From Ectocarpus siliculosus (Eukaryota > Sar > Phaeophyceae > Ectocarpales > Ectocarpaceae), in assembly GCA_000310025.1 (NCBI GenBank), contig FN649732.1:1926500-1990499 (forward strand): a DNA stretch of 64,000 bases. The letters are read 5' to 3'. Within the stretch, counting starts at the first letter, position 1; the number at the start of each line of letters is the position of its first letter. This document shows positions 24,701-34,260 of this stretch, in pieces. The notes beneath the pieces are model-generated. The model did no database searches and had not been told where the DNA came from. It saw only the letters and a list, made by a program, of their open reading frames with translations. The translations under genes were made by a program, and so were the position numbers.

Positions 24701-25516
24701 AGCCTGCACACCAAGCCAACAGCCGTTCTTCACACGTGGAACCCCGTAACAGAGTTTATTGTAGTTGAGTCTGCTAAATTATTTATTCAGCGTTGTCGGT
24801 GCGGTCGGGATGGCAACAGTGTAGCCTTATTTTTGTTTCTTCTTCTCTTTCTGCGTTCGTTACCTTGTTGGTTGTCACAGGTGGCCATGGAGGCGGCCGA
24901 CATGGTCCTGGTTCGCTCGGACGTGTGCGACGTGGTGTCAGCACTGCACCTTGGCCGGAAGGTGTGTGGTGTGTGGCCGCTGCTGTCGTGACTAGTGACT
25001 GTGGGTACTGGTAACTCTGGTAACTCTGGTGACCGCACTCATAAGGCCGCCGCCGCAGCAGCAGCAGCACGAGGTCATTGGTCTTTTCTCCGCGGGTCGG
25101 GAAGCAACTGCTACTCACCATGTCTCATGTTCATCCTTTGACTGCGGAGACTGGGTGATTGAGTGAGTTCCGATGATACCCACGTAATATCACAACCCAG
25201 TGGTAGCTTGCATGTACCTCTCAAGAATGAACCCTAATACACAACCACTGACTCTCGTTGCCCGATCCCCGCACAAAATTGGGCAGGTATTCGGCCGCAT
25301 CCGGCTGAACTTCGTGTTTGCCATGCTCTACAACCTGTGCGGGGTGCCGATTGCTGCGGGAGTGTTGTACCCCTTCTTGCACATCAGGCTTCCCCCGGCC
25401 CTCGCCGGCCTGTCCATGGCGCTGTCGTCGATATCGGTGGTGCTGTCCTCGCTGGCCTTACGGTTCTACAAGAAGCCGGAGGTATGCCTGGTCTGTCTGC
25501 AACATCGACGAGGTGT

Positions 25517-25547
<31 letters not shown>

Positions 25548-27083
25548 TGTTTGCTGGGTGTGTTTTGGTAGCGTCTGCGGGCTGGAATGCACTCCACTGA
25601 CCACACGCGGAGTGATACCACCATCATCCAGCCATCCTATGCCCTGGTATTAATAAATGGTCCTGGTATTCACTCCGAGGACAACGGTGCGCTGGGAGTG
25701 ACCGTCAACAGCTAGCCGTCCTACTCCCTGTTCAGAATTAAAAAACGTTCCTGTTATTCACTCCGATGACGACGACACGCTGTGAACGAAACCGCCAACA
25801 GCCAGACATCCCTGCTCATTGCCCATCTCAGATCGACGACGAGGGAAGGCTTTGGCAGCGCAGCGCCGCGGCGACCGGCCTCGAGGTCGTCTCCGGTTGC
25901 TTCGGCGGCGTCCGGCACTTGGCTCGAGGTCGGCGTTCCTTTGCCGGTGGTCGGGGATTACGGTTTCATGCCGTTCGCGACGAAGTGGACTACGATGACG
26001 ACGATGTCGAGATGCAGCCGCGTGGTGGTGGGGGAAGCGGCAATATCAGCACCGCGAGCAGCGGCAGCAGCAACGGCGTTGTTGGTGGGCGCAGCAGGTA
26101 TGTATGGGCAGTACAGTAGTCTGGGGACCCCCGCTAGATTCAGAAAATGAGGCGTGTTGGATATGCCATCCGTGTCACGGGATTTGAACCGGCCTTGGCA
26201 GCATTGACCTTCCCCGCTAGGTGTTGTGTTTGTGGTAAACTTGGATATGCCATCCGTGCTACCTCCCCCGAGTGTACGTGTGTGTGGATTGCGTGCATGC
26301 CACATGTTTGCTCCATGTTGACCGTGCTTCGTTGCGATGGCCGGCTGACGTACGAAATGGCGCCGAGCGGCATCGGCGATACGGCAGGTTCGGTTGCGGG
26401 ATGCAGCAACAGGAACAGCAGCATCAGTGGCAACACTGGCTGACCCGCAGCTCTCTCGAATCAAGGAGAACGGGATTATTGCGCAAGGTTCAATCGACCA
26501 GGCGTCCTGTTTCTTTGCGCGATGCCCTTGCTTTTTCTGGCCCCCCACTTTTTGACGTATCCCACCCTGCCTTTTTGTTTTGCTTGTCTACCCGTCATCA
26601 ACAGCCATGGTTAGCATGGGTTAGGGGTGGGGATTTCCTGAGAATTTTAGATTTTTTTGCGGTAGAATTTCGACCGTACATTGTACAGCACCGTGGACGT
26701 AGTTCACTTGCCCGTTCGTTGTAGACCGTGTTGCATCTTGAGAACGGGCCTTCGATGACTTCATAAACAACAAACAAACAAACACACGTCTTTTCCTCTT
26801 CTTTTCCCGGCCGCCGTTGCTCTTCGCGAAATGGTTGTTTTATTCGCCTTGCAGGTGGTCGGTGCTGTCTGCTATCAAGAAGGGCTCCGCGATCGATTCT
26901 GCACCTGTGTTCGCCACCCGGGGAGCGGGTAGAAGGTCGTCAGCGTCATCAGCAGCGGCGGGACCCTACGCGCTTGTGCGATCTCACAGCAGAGACGGGA
27001 GCGTGACGTCGACAAGCAGCGTTTCGGGTCTTATGGACCGGGGGGAAGTGAACGGAGGTGTAGAAATGATGGGGTTCGTGTGA
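10772..27083 (+). CDS. Copper-transporting P1B-type ATPase with five HMA modules
   Basis: Pumps Cu(I) across a membrane using ATP. Twenty exons: 10772-10875, 12658-13786, 14236-14433, 14956-15453, 15828-15919, 16660-16774, 17417-17594, 17945-18127, 18558-18685, 19196-19375, 19982-20137, 20457-20645, 21312-21990, 22322-22410, 23238-23396, 24318-24431, 24881-24961, 25287-25481, 25832-26097, 26855-27083. They sum to 4962 nt, 1653 aa, all in phase. Five HMA modules come first: Cys at 35, 148 and 260 in GMMCQxxCG (CxxxC), a canonical CASC at 383-386, and a fifth without cysteines that carries a ~110-residue insertion. Then eight TM segments, TGES (895-898), CPC (1013-1015), DKTGT (D1057, phosphorylated), SEHP (HP 1153-1154), TGDN (1326-1329), GDGVNDAP (1374-1381) and MALSS in the last TM. 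CPC, YN and MxxSS are the Cu(I) class signature. Exon 13 carries Ala- and Pro/Gln-rich inserts in the nucleotide-binding region; the tail is Gly/Ser-rich. It is longer than typical Cu-ATPases. Start: first ATG of a triple, followed in frame by HMA1. Membrane location is not shown. Confidence 0.95.
12365..12462. repeat. 47-bp direct repeat, two copies
   Basis: GTGGATTTTCATTGAAACAG begins at about 12370 and again 47 bases later, followed in both by GCGTCCTTGAAGCC and GAAGTAT. The copies are nearly identical, so the duplication is recent. It sits in ATPase intron 1, upstream of exon 2. Confidence 0.9.
13811..13907 (-). repeat. SINE-like dispersed repeat with poly(C) tail, copy 2
   Basis: In reverse sense it follows copy 1 closely: CGTGCTCCGTCCCGGCTTGG, GTAGGGATGCGAGGTCAACG, CTAATGACTACGGCATGC, ATGAGTACC, then a C-run (poly-G on this strand). 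It lies in ATPase intron 2. Confidence 0.75.
14470..14572 (-). repeat. SINE-like dispersed repeat, copy 3
   Basis: In reverse sense: CTCGAGGACGCGTGGTCAAC, GGTCAATGGTCCAAC, CTACGGCATGC, ACGAGTACG, then CCCC and a CA-rich end instead of a long C-run. It lies in ATPase intron 3. Confidence 0.6.
14789..14935. repeat. (TCTG)n microsatellite tract upstream of ATPase exon 4
   Basis: A ~147-bp TCTG-rich tract with interruptions, ending ~20 bp before the acceptor of exon 4. As pyrimidine-rich DNA it probably overlaps the branchpoint and polypyrimidine region. Confidence 0.9.
16265..16440 (+). repeat. Second dispersed repeat family (CAGCCGGTTAGC type), two copies
   Basis: TCAGCCGGTTAGTGCGG at ~16274 and TCAGCCGGGTAGCGCCGCGG at ~16393, the second followed by TCGATGCTA and a CACACA run. 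Related blocks occur at 49670-49735 and 58846-58910, also followed by CACAC. Confidence 0.5.
16992..17156 (+). CDS. Hypothetical 54-aa ORF in ATPase intron 6, AT-richer than its surroundings
   Basis: Starts [14 protein letters not shown] and ends [10 protein letters not shown] with a stop at 17154-17156. The frame stays open about 50 codons upstream of this ATG. Codons ending in A or T are common, unlike the GC-rich exons on both sides. No family recognised. It may be part of an inserted foreign sequence that decayed in the intron (roughly 16880-17400), or chance. Confidence 0.25.
   Translation: MPWKHAFNWDFEETTINSFLDVGIKYSATVEMKVKSVDGKGIKAGRVEIFYMPG
18692..18733. repeat. (GA)n microsatellite
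   Basis: About 20 GA units starting seven bases after the exon 9 donor of the ATPase, immediately inside the intron. Confidence 0.95.
19035..19160 (+). repeat. SINE-like dispersed repeat with poly(C) tail, copy 4 (doubled core)
   Basis: Two cores in tandem, each with AATGGTCT, GCGACT, ACGGCATGCGTTTACATGAG. The second ends in ACC plus a C-run of about 13. It lies in ATPase intron 9, ending ~35 bp before exon 10. Confidence 0.75.
20600..21060. repeat. Diverged tandem copies of the ATPase exon 12 end plus its intron start
   Basis: The exon 12 end (GGCGGCCCTTGAGGCGGC, CACCGG then GTAAGT) is echoed at ~20769-20815 (GGGCGGCCCACCCGGTTAAG) and at ~20890-20930 (GGATGGCCCTTGTGGCGGCC, CACCGG then GTGAGA). 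GA-rich and poly-T blocks repeat in the same order. The third copy keeps a good GT donor consensus although the real donor is at 20646. Confidence 0.75.
22430..22805. repeat. Degenerate ~50-60-bp tandem repeat in ATPase intron 14
   Basis: Repeating blocks of AACAAGGCGGCCTGATAC, a variable spacer, CTGCTGACT and CATGGTGAGAA, about six copies with drift. It appears noncoding. Confidence 0.75.
23121..23202 (+). repeat. SINE-like dispersed repeat, copy 5
   Basis: C-run, TGTCTAGTCAATGTCCTAAC, AACTATGGCATGC, AAAACATGAGCA, then a C-rich tail. It lies in ATPase intron 14, about 35 bp before exon 15. Confidence 0.65.
24468..24570 (-). repeat. SINE-like dispersed repeat, copy 6 (rearranged)
   Basis: In reverse sense: GGGATACAAGGTCAATGTAT, GGCATGCGG, TGGTCTAACGA, GCGTTTACATGATTACA, C-run. 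Core blocks are present but partly doubled. It lies in ATPase intron 16. Confidence 0.6.
26157..26258 (-). repeat. tRNA-like insert flanked by an 18-bp direct repeat
   Basis: TTGGATATGCCATCCGTG occurs at ~26157 and ~26241. Between the copies, in reverse sense, are TAGCGGGGAAGG (A-box-like) and GGTTCAAATCCCG (B-box-like), but only 17 bases apart, too close for a real tRNA. The flanking repeats look like a target-site duplication of a tRNA-derived SINE fragment. It lies in ATPase intron 19. Confidence 0.5.
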
Positions 27084-28479
27084 AAGGACGGTACATACTG
27101 CTGTCGTCCTGATGAGCGTGTTGCACGGCAACTTGTCGACCAGCAGACGAGGATTTCGTCGGTCTTGGGGGAGACGTTTTGTCCTGTGCTTGTGCTTGTG
27201 CTTGTGCAGGGTTCTTGTGAAGACGGGTCTGCTGTGCCTCTATGGTCTGATGAGCGTGTTGTTTCGTGGCACCCACTCGGCTAGCAGATGAGAGTAAGTG
27301 GGTCTTGAGCGGAACTTTGTGCGAACCGTATGTGTGTGTGTGCCGTGTCGCCTTGCTTTGTTTGCGCGTTCTGCGGGCACTCCAGATACGCTACCCTACC
27401 GTCTGGCGTGTCGGACGGCTCTTTGCGACTTGTGCGTTTTGTGTGATACGTTGTTTGTTGTTTGTTTCAGCACCGTACACGTTGGTTGACCGTATGGCGA
27501 TTATATCCTGAGTGTGTCTGCTTTGAACGATTGCGATTTTTAGCGGAGCCCCCCTCCCCCTCGCAAGCCTAGAACGGTCTACATGTGTGTTCGTGTCTGT
27601 GCGCGTGCGTAATTTTTCGATCGCCATCGACCGCGCTTTCAATTTATTGTTTTGCACGAATGAGGTAACGGGTTCAGGTTCAGTGGGGACAACAAAACGA
27701 AAAAGCTTTTTTAGGGGGGGGGGGGGAGCGGAGGGGTACTGCTTCGTAGCCTGCCCTTCTCTCGAACAGACTATCTTTTACCAAGCTTTCAAGCCCAAAC
27801 GGGGTCCGCTGTTTGCTCCTATCAAGAGAGATGCCAAAGGCCAATTTCAGCGCCTGCGCAGTTCGTGACGCCTCCAAAATGTGCGGGCTCTAGTTATATT
27901 CGGGGCGTCGAGAAGGTAGAGAACAGAGTTTTTTTTAGCTTTGTCGATATGTACCAACGTTTGGAACGAAATAAATTATTGTGGTGTTGTTGGCGGGTAC
28001 GGGTTTGGGATAGGCGTAAGGAAGAACTTGTTTTTCGTTCATTGTGTCTAGTTCACTTGCTACCCAGGAAGCGCTTGAGAATCTCCTATTACCCTGGAGT
28101 GTACTCGTGGGTTTCATCAGCAGGTTAGGTTGCCCGGTTTCGATGATTTAGAAGTTGTGTTATTGGCTCCCGCGTTCTCATGTCCAGATGCTTAGTGGAG
28201 TTGTTGTGATAACGAAAGAAGGGTGGTGGTTAACGTCTTCAACTCGGAAAGTGAACTCCACCCGCTTTTTCTTTGTCAGGGCAATCAAGGTTTCACTTGC
28301 TTCTGGGCTGGGTGGTGGGGAGCTGGACTAGAGGCGACGAGGCGGGGGGGTTGTGGGCAGAAGAGGGATTTGATTAGTTAGAGCGCTTGAGTATCGCTGC
28401 CCATACCAGTTGGTCTCTGCATCTTTTTGTGGCCAACTGTTTGATTGGTTGATTTGAGGGGGCGGGGGGATAATGCCCC

Positions 28480-29157
28480 ATGTACGTATGGTGGTCGTAC
28501 ACAGCGCGGTTCTTGGTGCTTTTCTCAGTCTTCCGGTTCACAGCCGGACGTTGTACTCATGTGGCGCGCTTCCTCTTGCGTTCTCACATGGACAAGCCTT
28601 CTTGTTGGTTGCGCCTAGAGCGATATTATTGCCAATCAGCCATCACCATGCATATTTTTCGCGAGTTTTTCCTGGGCATCCGATCAACGCATATATATGC
28701 CATTGCCACCCATTATTCATGGTCCACGTTACGCGACGTATGCTTGACTGTCATTTCTGTTAGAGTAGCCACTTGTATTTCTACATCACAGGAGTTCGTT
28801 TCACTTGTTGCGGGATGTATCGTCGACGACATTTCAATGTCCTTGATGACCGCCATTGAAGCACCAACAGTGCGTGCGGCAGCAGGGACAGGGATGGGAA
28901 ACCTTGGCGAAGCGGAGAAACGATTTCTTTTTCATTTTTATTGTTCTTTTCCCCTATTGAATGAATGTTGTGAGACCGCCCAACCCTTTCTGACAAAAAG
29001 AGTGGACGTGAAGAAATTACTCCAAGTTGATTCCGCCCTGCTGGCCTTGCTTGATTCAAATCGAGGGTTCGCGAAAACAGTGGTGGCATATTCGACCGCG
29101 ATCTTTCGAAAATTCCCCTCTCTTGACGTGGAATTGACGGCGGTTTCTACACCGTAA
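28480..29157 (+). CDS. Hypothetical single-exon ORF, 225 aa
   Basis: Open from ATG 28480 to a stop at 29157, on the same strand as the ATPase and 1.4 kb after it. I recognise no family. The first ~100 residues are irregular and Cys/Arg/His-rich. The last ~120 residues look more protein-like, with Leu/Ala-rich stretches (VDVKKLLQVDSALLALLDSN) and no low complexity, so a genuine exon might begin near 28790, where a CAG acceptor-like site occurs. There is no start context, partner or repeat to support it. It could equally be a chance frame or part of a decayed mobile element. Confidence 0.2.
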   Translation: MYVWWSYTARFLVLFSVFRFTAGRCTHVARFLLRSHMDKPSCWLRLERYYCQSAITMHIFREFFLGIRSTHIYAIATHYSWSTLRDVCLTVISVRVATCISTSQEFVSLVAGCIVDDISMSLMTAIEAPTVRAAAGTGMGNLGEAEKRFLFHFYCSFPLLNECCETAQPFLTKRVDVKKLLQVDSALLALLDSNRGFAKTVVAYSTAIFRKFPSLDVELTAVSTP

Positions 29158-29229
29158 TTCAAAAAAAGCAGTAATTCTGAAGCTGAAAGCTATCTCTCCG
29201 ACCTAAATTCATTTTTGTCACGGTTCCGA

Positions 29230-29790
29230 TTCCCCCACCGTGTCTCAAAAGCCGATCTCGACCTATGGCGCACGGCTCGCGGTATCTTGCGCCAGAAGTG
29301 TGCGACGATGCGCCCTGTTTCGGTCCTCTTGACTGGTTCGCCTTCTTCGAGTCTTGATCGCTCTTTTGGCTTCTCGAACAACAATGTCGTCCAAAATCAA
29401 TCTCAAAGTCCGCTTGGCAGCAACCAAAGGCAAACTTTTCATTTCAGGTGGTGGCTTAGTAAATGAAAGTGCATGTGGGACGAGTGAATTTCCAACACGA
29501 ACATTGTGCCAACACCCACGCGTAGTACAACGAAAGCGCATACGGTGAGTCGACGAGCAGGCAAGTTGCATGTTGCGCCAGAACTGTGCGACCGTGCGCA
29601 CTGTTTTCATCGTCTTGACCGGTTCGCCTTCTATCTTCCTGTCTTGATCGCTCGTTTTGGCTTCTCGAACAATGTCGGGAAATATCGAAGTATCGAATCT
29701 TAGGGTCGGCGTGGCACCAACCCACGGCATCGTGTTCATTTCAGAGGTGGTTTAGTAGTGAAAATGTGTGAAGGCCGAGTGGGTATATTT
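29230..29790. repeat. 286-bp tandem duplication
   Basis: Two diverged copies, the second offset by 286 bases, share TTGCGCCAGAA, TGTGCGAC, GGTTCGCCTTCT, CTTGATCGCTC, TTTGGCTTCTCGAACAA and TTCATTTCAG. No coding function recognised. Confidence 0.8.
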
Positions 29791-30704
29791 TGACTGAGCA
29801 GCGAACGGGACGACTGTTGACGTTGTGGTGGTCACAACAAACAACGAACGTTCACCGTGAGTTTCTCTTCGACAGATTAATAGAGGAGTTCGCGGTAGAT
29901 CATCAACGGGTTTGTTTAACGTGTTGTACAGTGTACAACGTATCAATACATATTTATTTTCGGTTGTTTCCCGGGCAGGTCTTGTTTCATTTTTTGTTTC
30001 CATCCCCCGTCGGGTCGTGATCTGTCAACGCAGTAAACTCAGCCAGCAGCCAATTTATCTCTACAACACGAATCGCGTTGATCTATCACAACCTTTTGTA
30101 GCAGACTAAACAAGATCGGAGCGAGCGATAAAAACACTCTCATACAGAGGCACGCAACCCAAGAGGTTTCTTCGTGCGCGGCTAACACTTTCGGGCAAAG
30201 CGCCTTCTTCAAACCAAGCAGAATCAATCGTTCTTGCACAGATAGCGCCAACACCACACTCACGCTGGAACCCTGTTTGCGTGTTTGCCTTTTCCTCGTA
30301 CAGCGTTCCCGGTCTCTGTCCAGTGACTTCTAATGGCCGTACCGGTACAACTGATGGGGAAGCCTTCCGCTGTCCCAGGCCAACTGCCCACAAAAGGAAC
30401 ACATTTAGTCTGACCCTTGGAGACGGAGAAAAAATGAAAGAACGGAGGCACAAACATAATTCTGTCATCGAAACCTAGGGCCTCCCTCCCCCCCCATCGC
30501 CAAAAACACCGATTTCAGCAAAAAACACGCTGAAAAAATAGGAAACACGCTGTTTCATAGTTGAGGTCGCCTTTCGTCGCCGATTATCTTCATGGTCCCT
30601 CCTGCGGGGAGACTGCATGACTACAGACCTTATCGAGACCATATGGAATCGCCGAAAAAGTTTTTTTGCACCAACAACATTCATTCGCCGCATATATATA
30701 TCGT

Positions 30705-30960
30705 CTCCTATAATCGTCTCCTAAAAACCGAAAATTGCTTAATTACTTGAGGTTGTAGACTTGGATTATTAATTAAATTTTCCAGAGCAGTGGCAAGTGT
30801 GAGAGGATTCGTAGAAGAGCTGTTGTTCCTCCGTACACGATTTCGCTCATGCAGAAGCCGGGCTGCACTGACTGGCACCTGGCACCAAGGCTATTCGTTG
30901 TTTTTTTGCTGTTGAGAAAGGAGTTTTTCACCATGAGTTGTATCGTTCGCGTAGCGCCTA
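30705..30960 (+). repeat. Inverted-repeat segment B, left copy
   Basis: Reverse-complement match to 32690-32925 over about 240 bp at high identity, from TCGTCTCCTAAAAACCGAAA through GGAGTTTTTCACC. The two copies lie 1.7 kb apart and could form a very large hairpin. Confidence 0.85.
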
Positions 30961-31089
30961 ATATTATTGCTGGACGGCTAGATAGACTAAATCTATCTAC
31001 TGATGATGAAGGAGGACGAGACCTGAGAGCCACCACCATTTGTTTGTCGTGTCATATGTTGTGCGCAGACAAGTTATGTTCACTTTCTA

Positions 31090-31510
31090 AAAAATACATG
31101 TATTATTGTGATATGGGCGTGTATATTTTTGTTGATTATTTTTCAGGTTTGGGGAGTGCATAATGTAAAGATATATTGTGATGATATGGATGTGTTTATT
31201 TTATTAATTATTCTTCAGGTTTGGGGAGTAAACAATAATAGCAAGATATATTGTGATATGGGTGTTTTTATTTTTATTTATTATTGATTATTTTTCAGGT
31301 TTGGGGAGTACATAAAAATATATGGGGGTGTTTGATTTAATTTAATTAATTAATTGTTTTTGGGTTTGGGGAGTACATATATATATATGGGGGTGTTTGA
31401 TTTAATTAATTGTTTTTGGGTTTGGGGAGTACACATATATATGGAGGCAGGATCAATTATTTCGGACGCAAGCGCCTTGCGGTCGTCGCTCTTTGGCAGA
31501 GCACCCATAA
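31090..31510 (+). repeat. AT-rich tandem array with conserved TTTGGGGAGTACA core
   Basis: Five copies of GGTTTGGGGAGTRCA separated by AT-rich spacers of ~55-85 bp. The last two are near-identical units with GGGGGTGTTTGATTTAATT. The array ends in a GGAGGCAGGATCAATTAT block that recurs inverted at 33030-33110. Confidence 0.85.
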
Positions 31511-31739
31511 ATAGGGCAATTTTTTTGTAAGACACGGAAGAACTTCCAACAAATATCTATGTTTTAGAGGCGTAGAGCCGGGTAGATGCCTGACTCCCAC
31601 CAATCACCCGTCGAGTTTCTAAGACATTTTGTAAGACAGAGACAGATGATTGGGCGATGGGCACGACGCTCTCGGCAGAATCACTGAAATCCTCTCGCAC
31701 AGCAGCACCATACACATCACGTAGACAACATACGATACA

Positions 31740-32290
31740 ACCAGCACAGCAGTATACGGACTGCTGTAGGCCAAGGGCAGCCAAAGGCATAGATCATGGG
31801 AGGCGTTGGGTGGGACTCTTGCGGCCCGTTGCCTGCTGTCGGCAGCACAAGCGAGTGACGACGCAAGTCAACCCGCGGTCCGTCTGCATCACCCTCACCC
31901 TACCGATCTTTGGAGCTTCCCGCACAGACGTATCCCCACAACAGAGAAAACGAGGCCTAGACACTGCTGTAGGCCAAGGCCGGCCAAAGGCACACATCAT
32001 GGCTGGCGTCGGAAGCTATTTTTAGACCCCGAGGCCTACTGCTAGCAGCGTAAGCGAGGGAACATGCGAGTGCACACAAGTGAGATCTTTGTCTGCTGTC
32101 TCTCGTCTGCCGGCCGATCTTTGCTTCCACAACAGATGCACCCCAGAATCAGAAACAAGTGAGACGTACACAGCGCTGTAAGCCATGGGCGGCCAAATAC
32201 GCACGTCGTGGGAGGGGTCGGGCCCAATTTTTCGAGCCTGTTGCCCTCTGCTAGTAGCGAAAGCGAAGAAAGCAAGTGCGCACCCATCGC
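31740..32290. repeat. ~205-bp tandem repeat, three copies
   Basis: CTGTAGGCCAAGG or its variant, then GGCCAAA and ATCATGG or CGTGGGAGG, begins near 31762, 31964 and 32176. Each is followed at similar spacing by CAAGCGA or AAGCGA and CGATCTTTG blocks. Confidence 0.8.
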
Positions 32291-32593
32291 ACCCATGCAC
32301 AGCAACAGCAGCAGCGCCGCAGCAACAGCAAGCAGCAGCAGCAGCAGCAGCAGCACTGCTGCCGCTGAGCTGATGATGATGAGAGCTAAACAGCTCTCCC
32401 GTTCATCCCCTGGCTGACTGGTGGTATCGGGTGAGGTGTGAGCGTGCGCACTGGTGACCTACGTGGTGGCGTAGGCTCCATCCATATCTATCTACGCTTG
32501 CTGTGATGTCTCTCTCCGACCCTTCTTTTCGCGCTTCGCGCGAAATATTTTAATTTTTTTTGTTGGACCCTTATGTATGGGAGGTGAGCCTTT

Positions 32594-33036
32594 TTCTTTG
32601 GTCATGTGCAAAAATCGCGAAAGTCGGGGGAATCGAACTCAAGGCGGGTAAGCTCACGGACAGAAGTCTGTCCCCTAGCACACACGCGCCTCACACTCCG
32701 ATGCAACTTACGGTGAAAAACTCCTTTCTCAACAGCAAAAAAACAACGAATAGCCTTGTTACAAGGTGTCAGTCAGTGCAGCCCGGCTTCTGTATGAGCG
32801 AAATCGTGTACGGAGGAGGAACAGTTCTTCTACGAATCCTCTCACACTTGCCACTGCTCTGGCATTTTAATTAATCCATACAATCTCAAGTAATTAAGCA
32901 ATTTTCGGTTTTTAGGAGACGATAACGATATGTGGGCCACGTGTGTGCCAGGGAACAGACTTCTGCCCGTGAGCTTACCCGCCTTGACTTCGATTCCCCC
33001 AACTTTGGCGATTTTTGCACAGGGCCAAAGAGCGTC
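32594..33036. mobile_element. MITE-like element with ~95-bp terminal inverted repeats
   Basis: Arms 32594-32692 and 32929-33036 are reverse complements. Matched blocks include TGTGCAAAAATCG, GGGGGAATCGA, CAAGGCGGGTAAGCTCACGG, CAGAAGTCTGT and GCACACACG. Inside is the inverted copy of segment B (32690-32925). No transposase is present. The inner end of each arm contains a TTCGATTCCCCC block like a tRNA B box. I could not define a target-site duplication. Confidence 0.65.
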
Positions 33037-34260
33037 GACCGCAAGTTGCTCGCGTCCGATATAATTGATCCTGCCTCCATATATATGTGTACTCCCCAAA
33101 CCCAAAAACAATTAATTAAATCAAACACCCCCATATAGATTATTATTGTAACCCAGCACACAATTAATTTTTCTTTCTTATGTACTCCCCATATATTGTC
33201 TGCACTTTCCCGGAAATCATAATTATTATCTTGCCGTTTGTGTAGCCGAATTAAATTTGGCTCTGGTTTTCTGATACGATGGTTGGGAATGCATAGCACA
33301 CCCGCACACCCATCCAATTTGCCTGAAGTTTCCCTGCGTGCAGGCAAGAAGACCTGAAGAACAAGCGAAAAGGCCCATCAGCCCCACCCACCACACACAA
33401 AGGGCTGATGCACAGCCTCTCCGAACGGTCTGGTTTTGCACCCTGCTTCTTGTACTCCCGGTCGACGTCTGTCTGTGTCTGCGTCTGTGTTTGTCGGTCT
33501 CAGTCTGATCGTCTCTATCGCTCTGTGTCTCTCTCGCCTGTGATTCTTGTGACACCACATATATATGCATAGATTCGTTGAGCGGCGAGCGGAACAACAG
33601 AAATCGTGACCGTCATAAAAAAAAAAAAACAGCCGGGCCATTTTTGTCATATTTAGAAACGCAAGATTGCTGTCGAATGGTAACAACTGATCCACTGGTT
33701 GGTGTAGTGGTGTCGCGTAGAACTTTCAACCTAGCGACGATGAGTCGAATCCGTATGTGTGCCCTTGTGCTTTTTCTCCTTGATATAAATGGGGCATTCA
33801 AGTCCCAAGTAATCAACCTCTCCACCTTGCCATCCAAAAAACCCAAAAAACAAATAATAATTAATTAAAAAACTCCTACATATAATACATGTATGTACTC
33901 CCCAAACCCAAAAACAATTAATTAAATCAAACACCCCCATCAAACACCCCCATAAGATTCTTGTAAGTAACCCAGCACACATTTGATTTTTCTTTCCTAT
34001 GTACTCCCCAAACCCAAAAACAATTAATTAAATCAAACACCCTCACATATATAGATTATTAAGGAATAATAAAAACACACACAGAAAGACTACCCATTCG
34101 AGATATACCCACAGTCGATTGTAACCCAGCACACAATTAATTTTTCTTTCTGTGAAAAATGTACTCCCCAAACCCAAAAACAATGAGTTAAATCAAACAC
34201 CCCCATATAGATTATTGTAACCCAGCACACAACAATTAATTTTTCTTGCTGTGAAATGCC
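33030..34260 (-). repeat. Reverse-sense copies of the TGTACTCCCCAAA array
   Basis: GTACTCCCCAAACCC plus CAATTAATTAAATCAAACAC recurs near 33090, 33897, 33999 and 34161, with a variant at 33181. Several are joined to a GTAACCCAGCACACA block. All are in the opposite sense to the array at 31090-31445. Confidence 0.85.
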
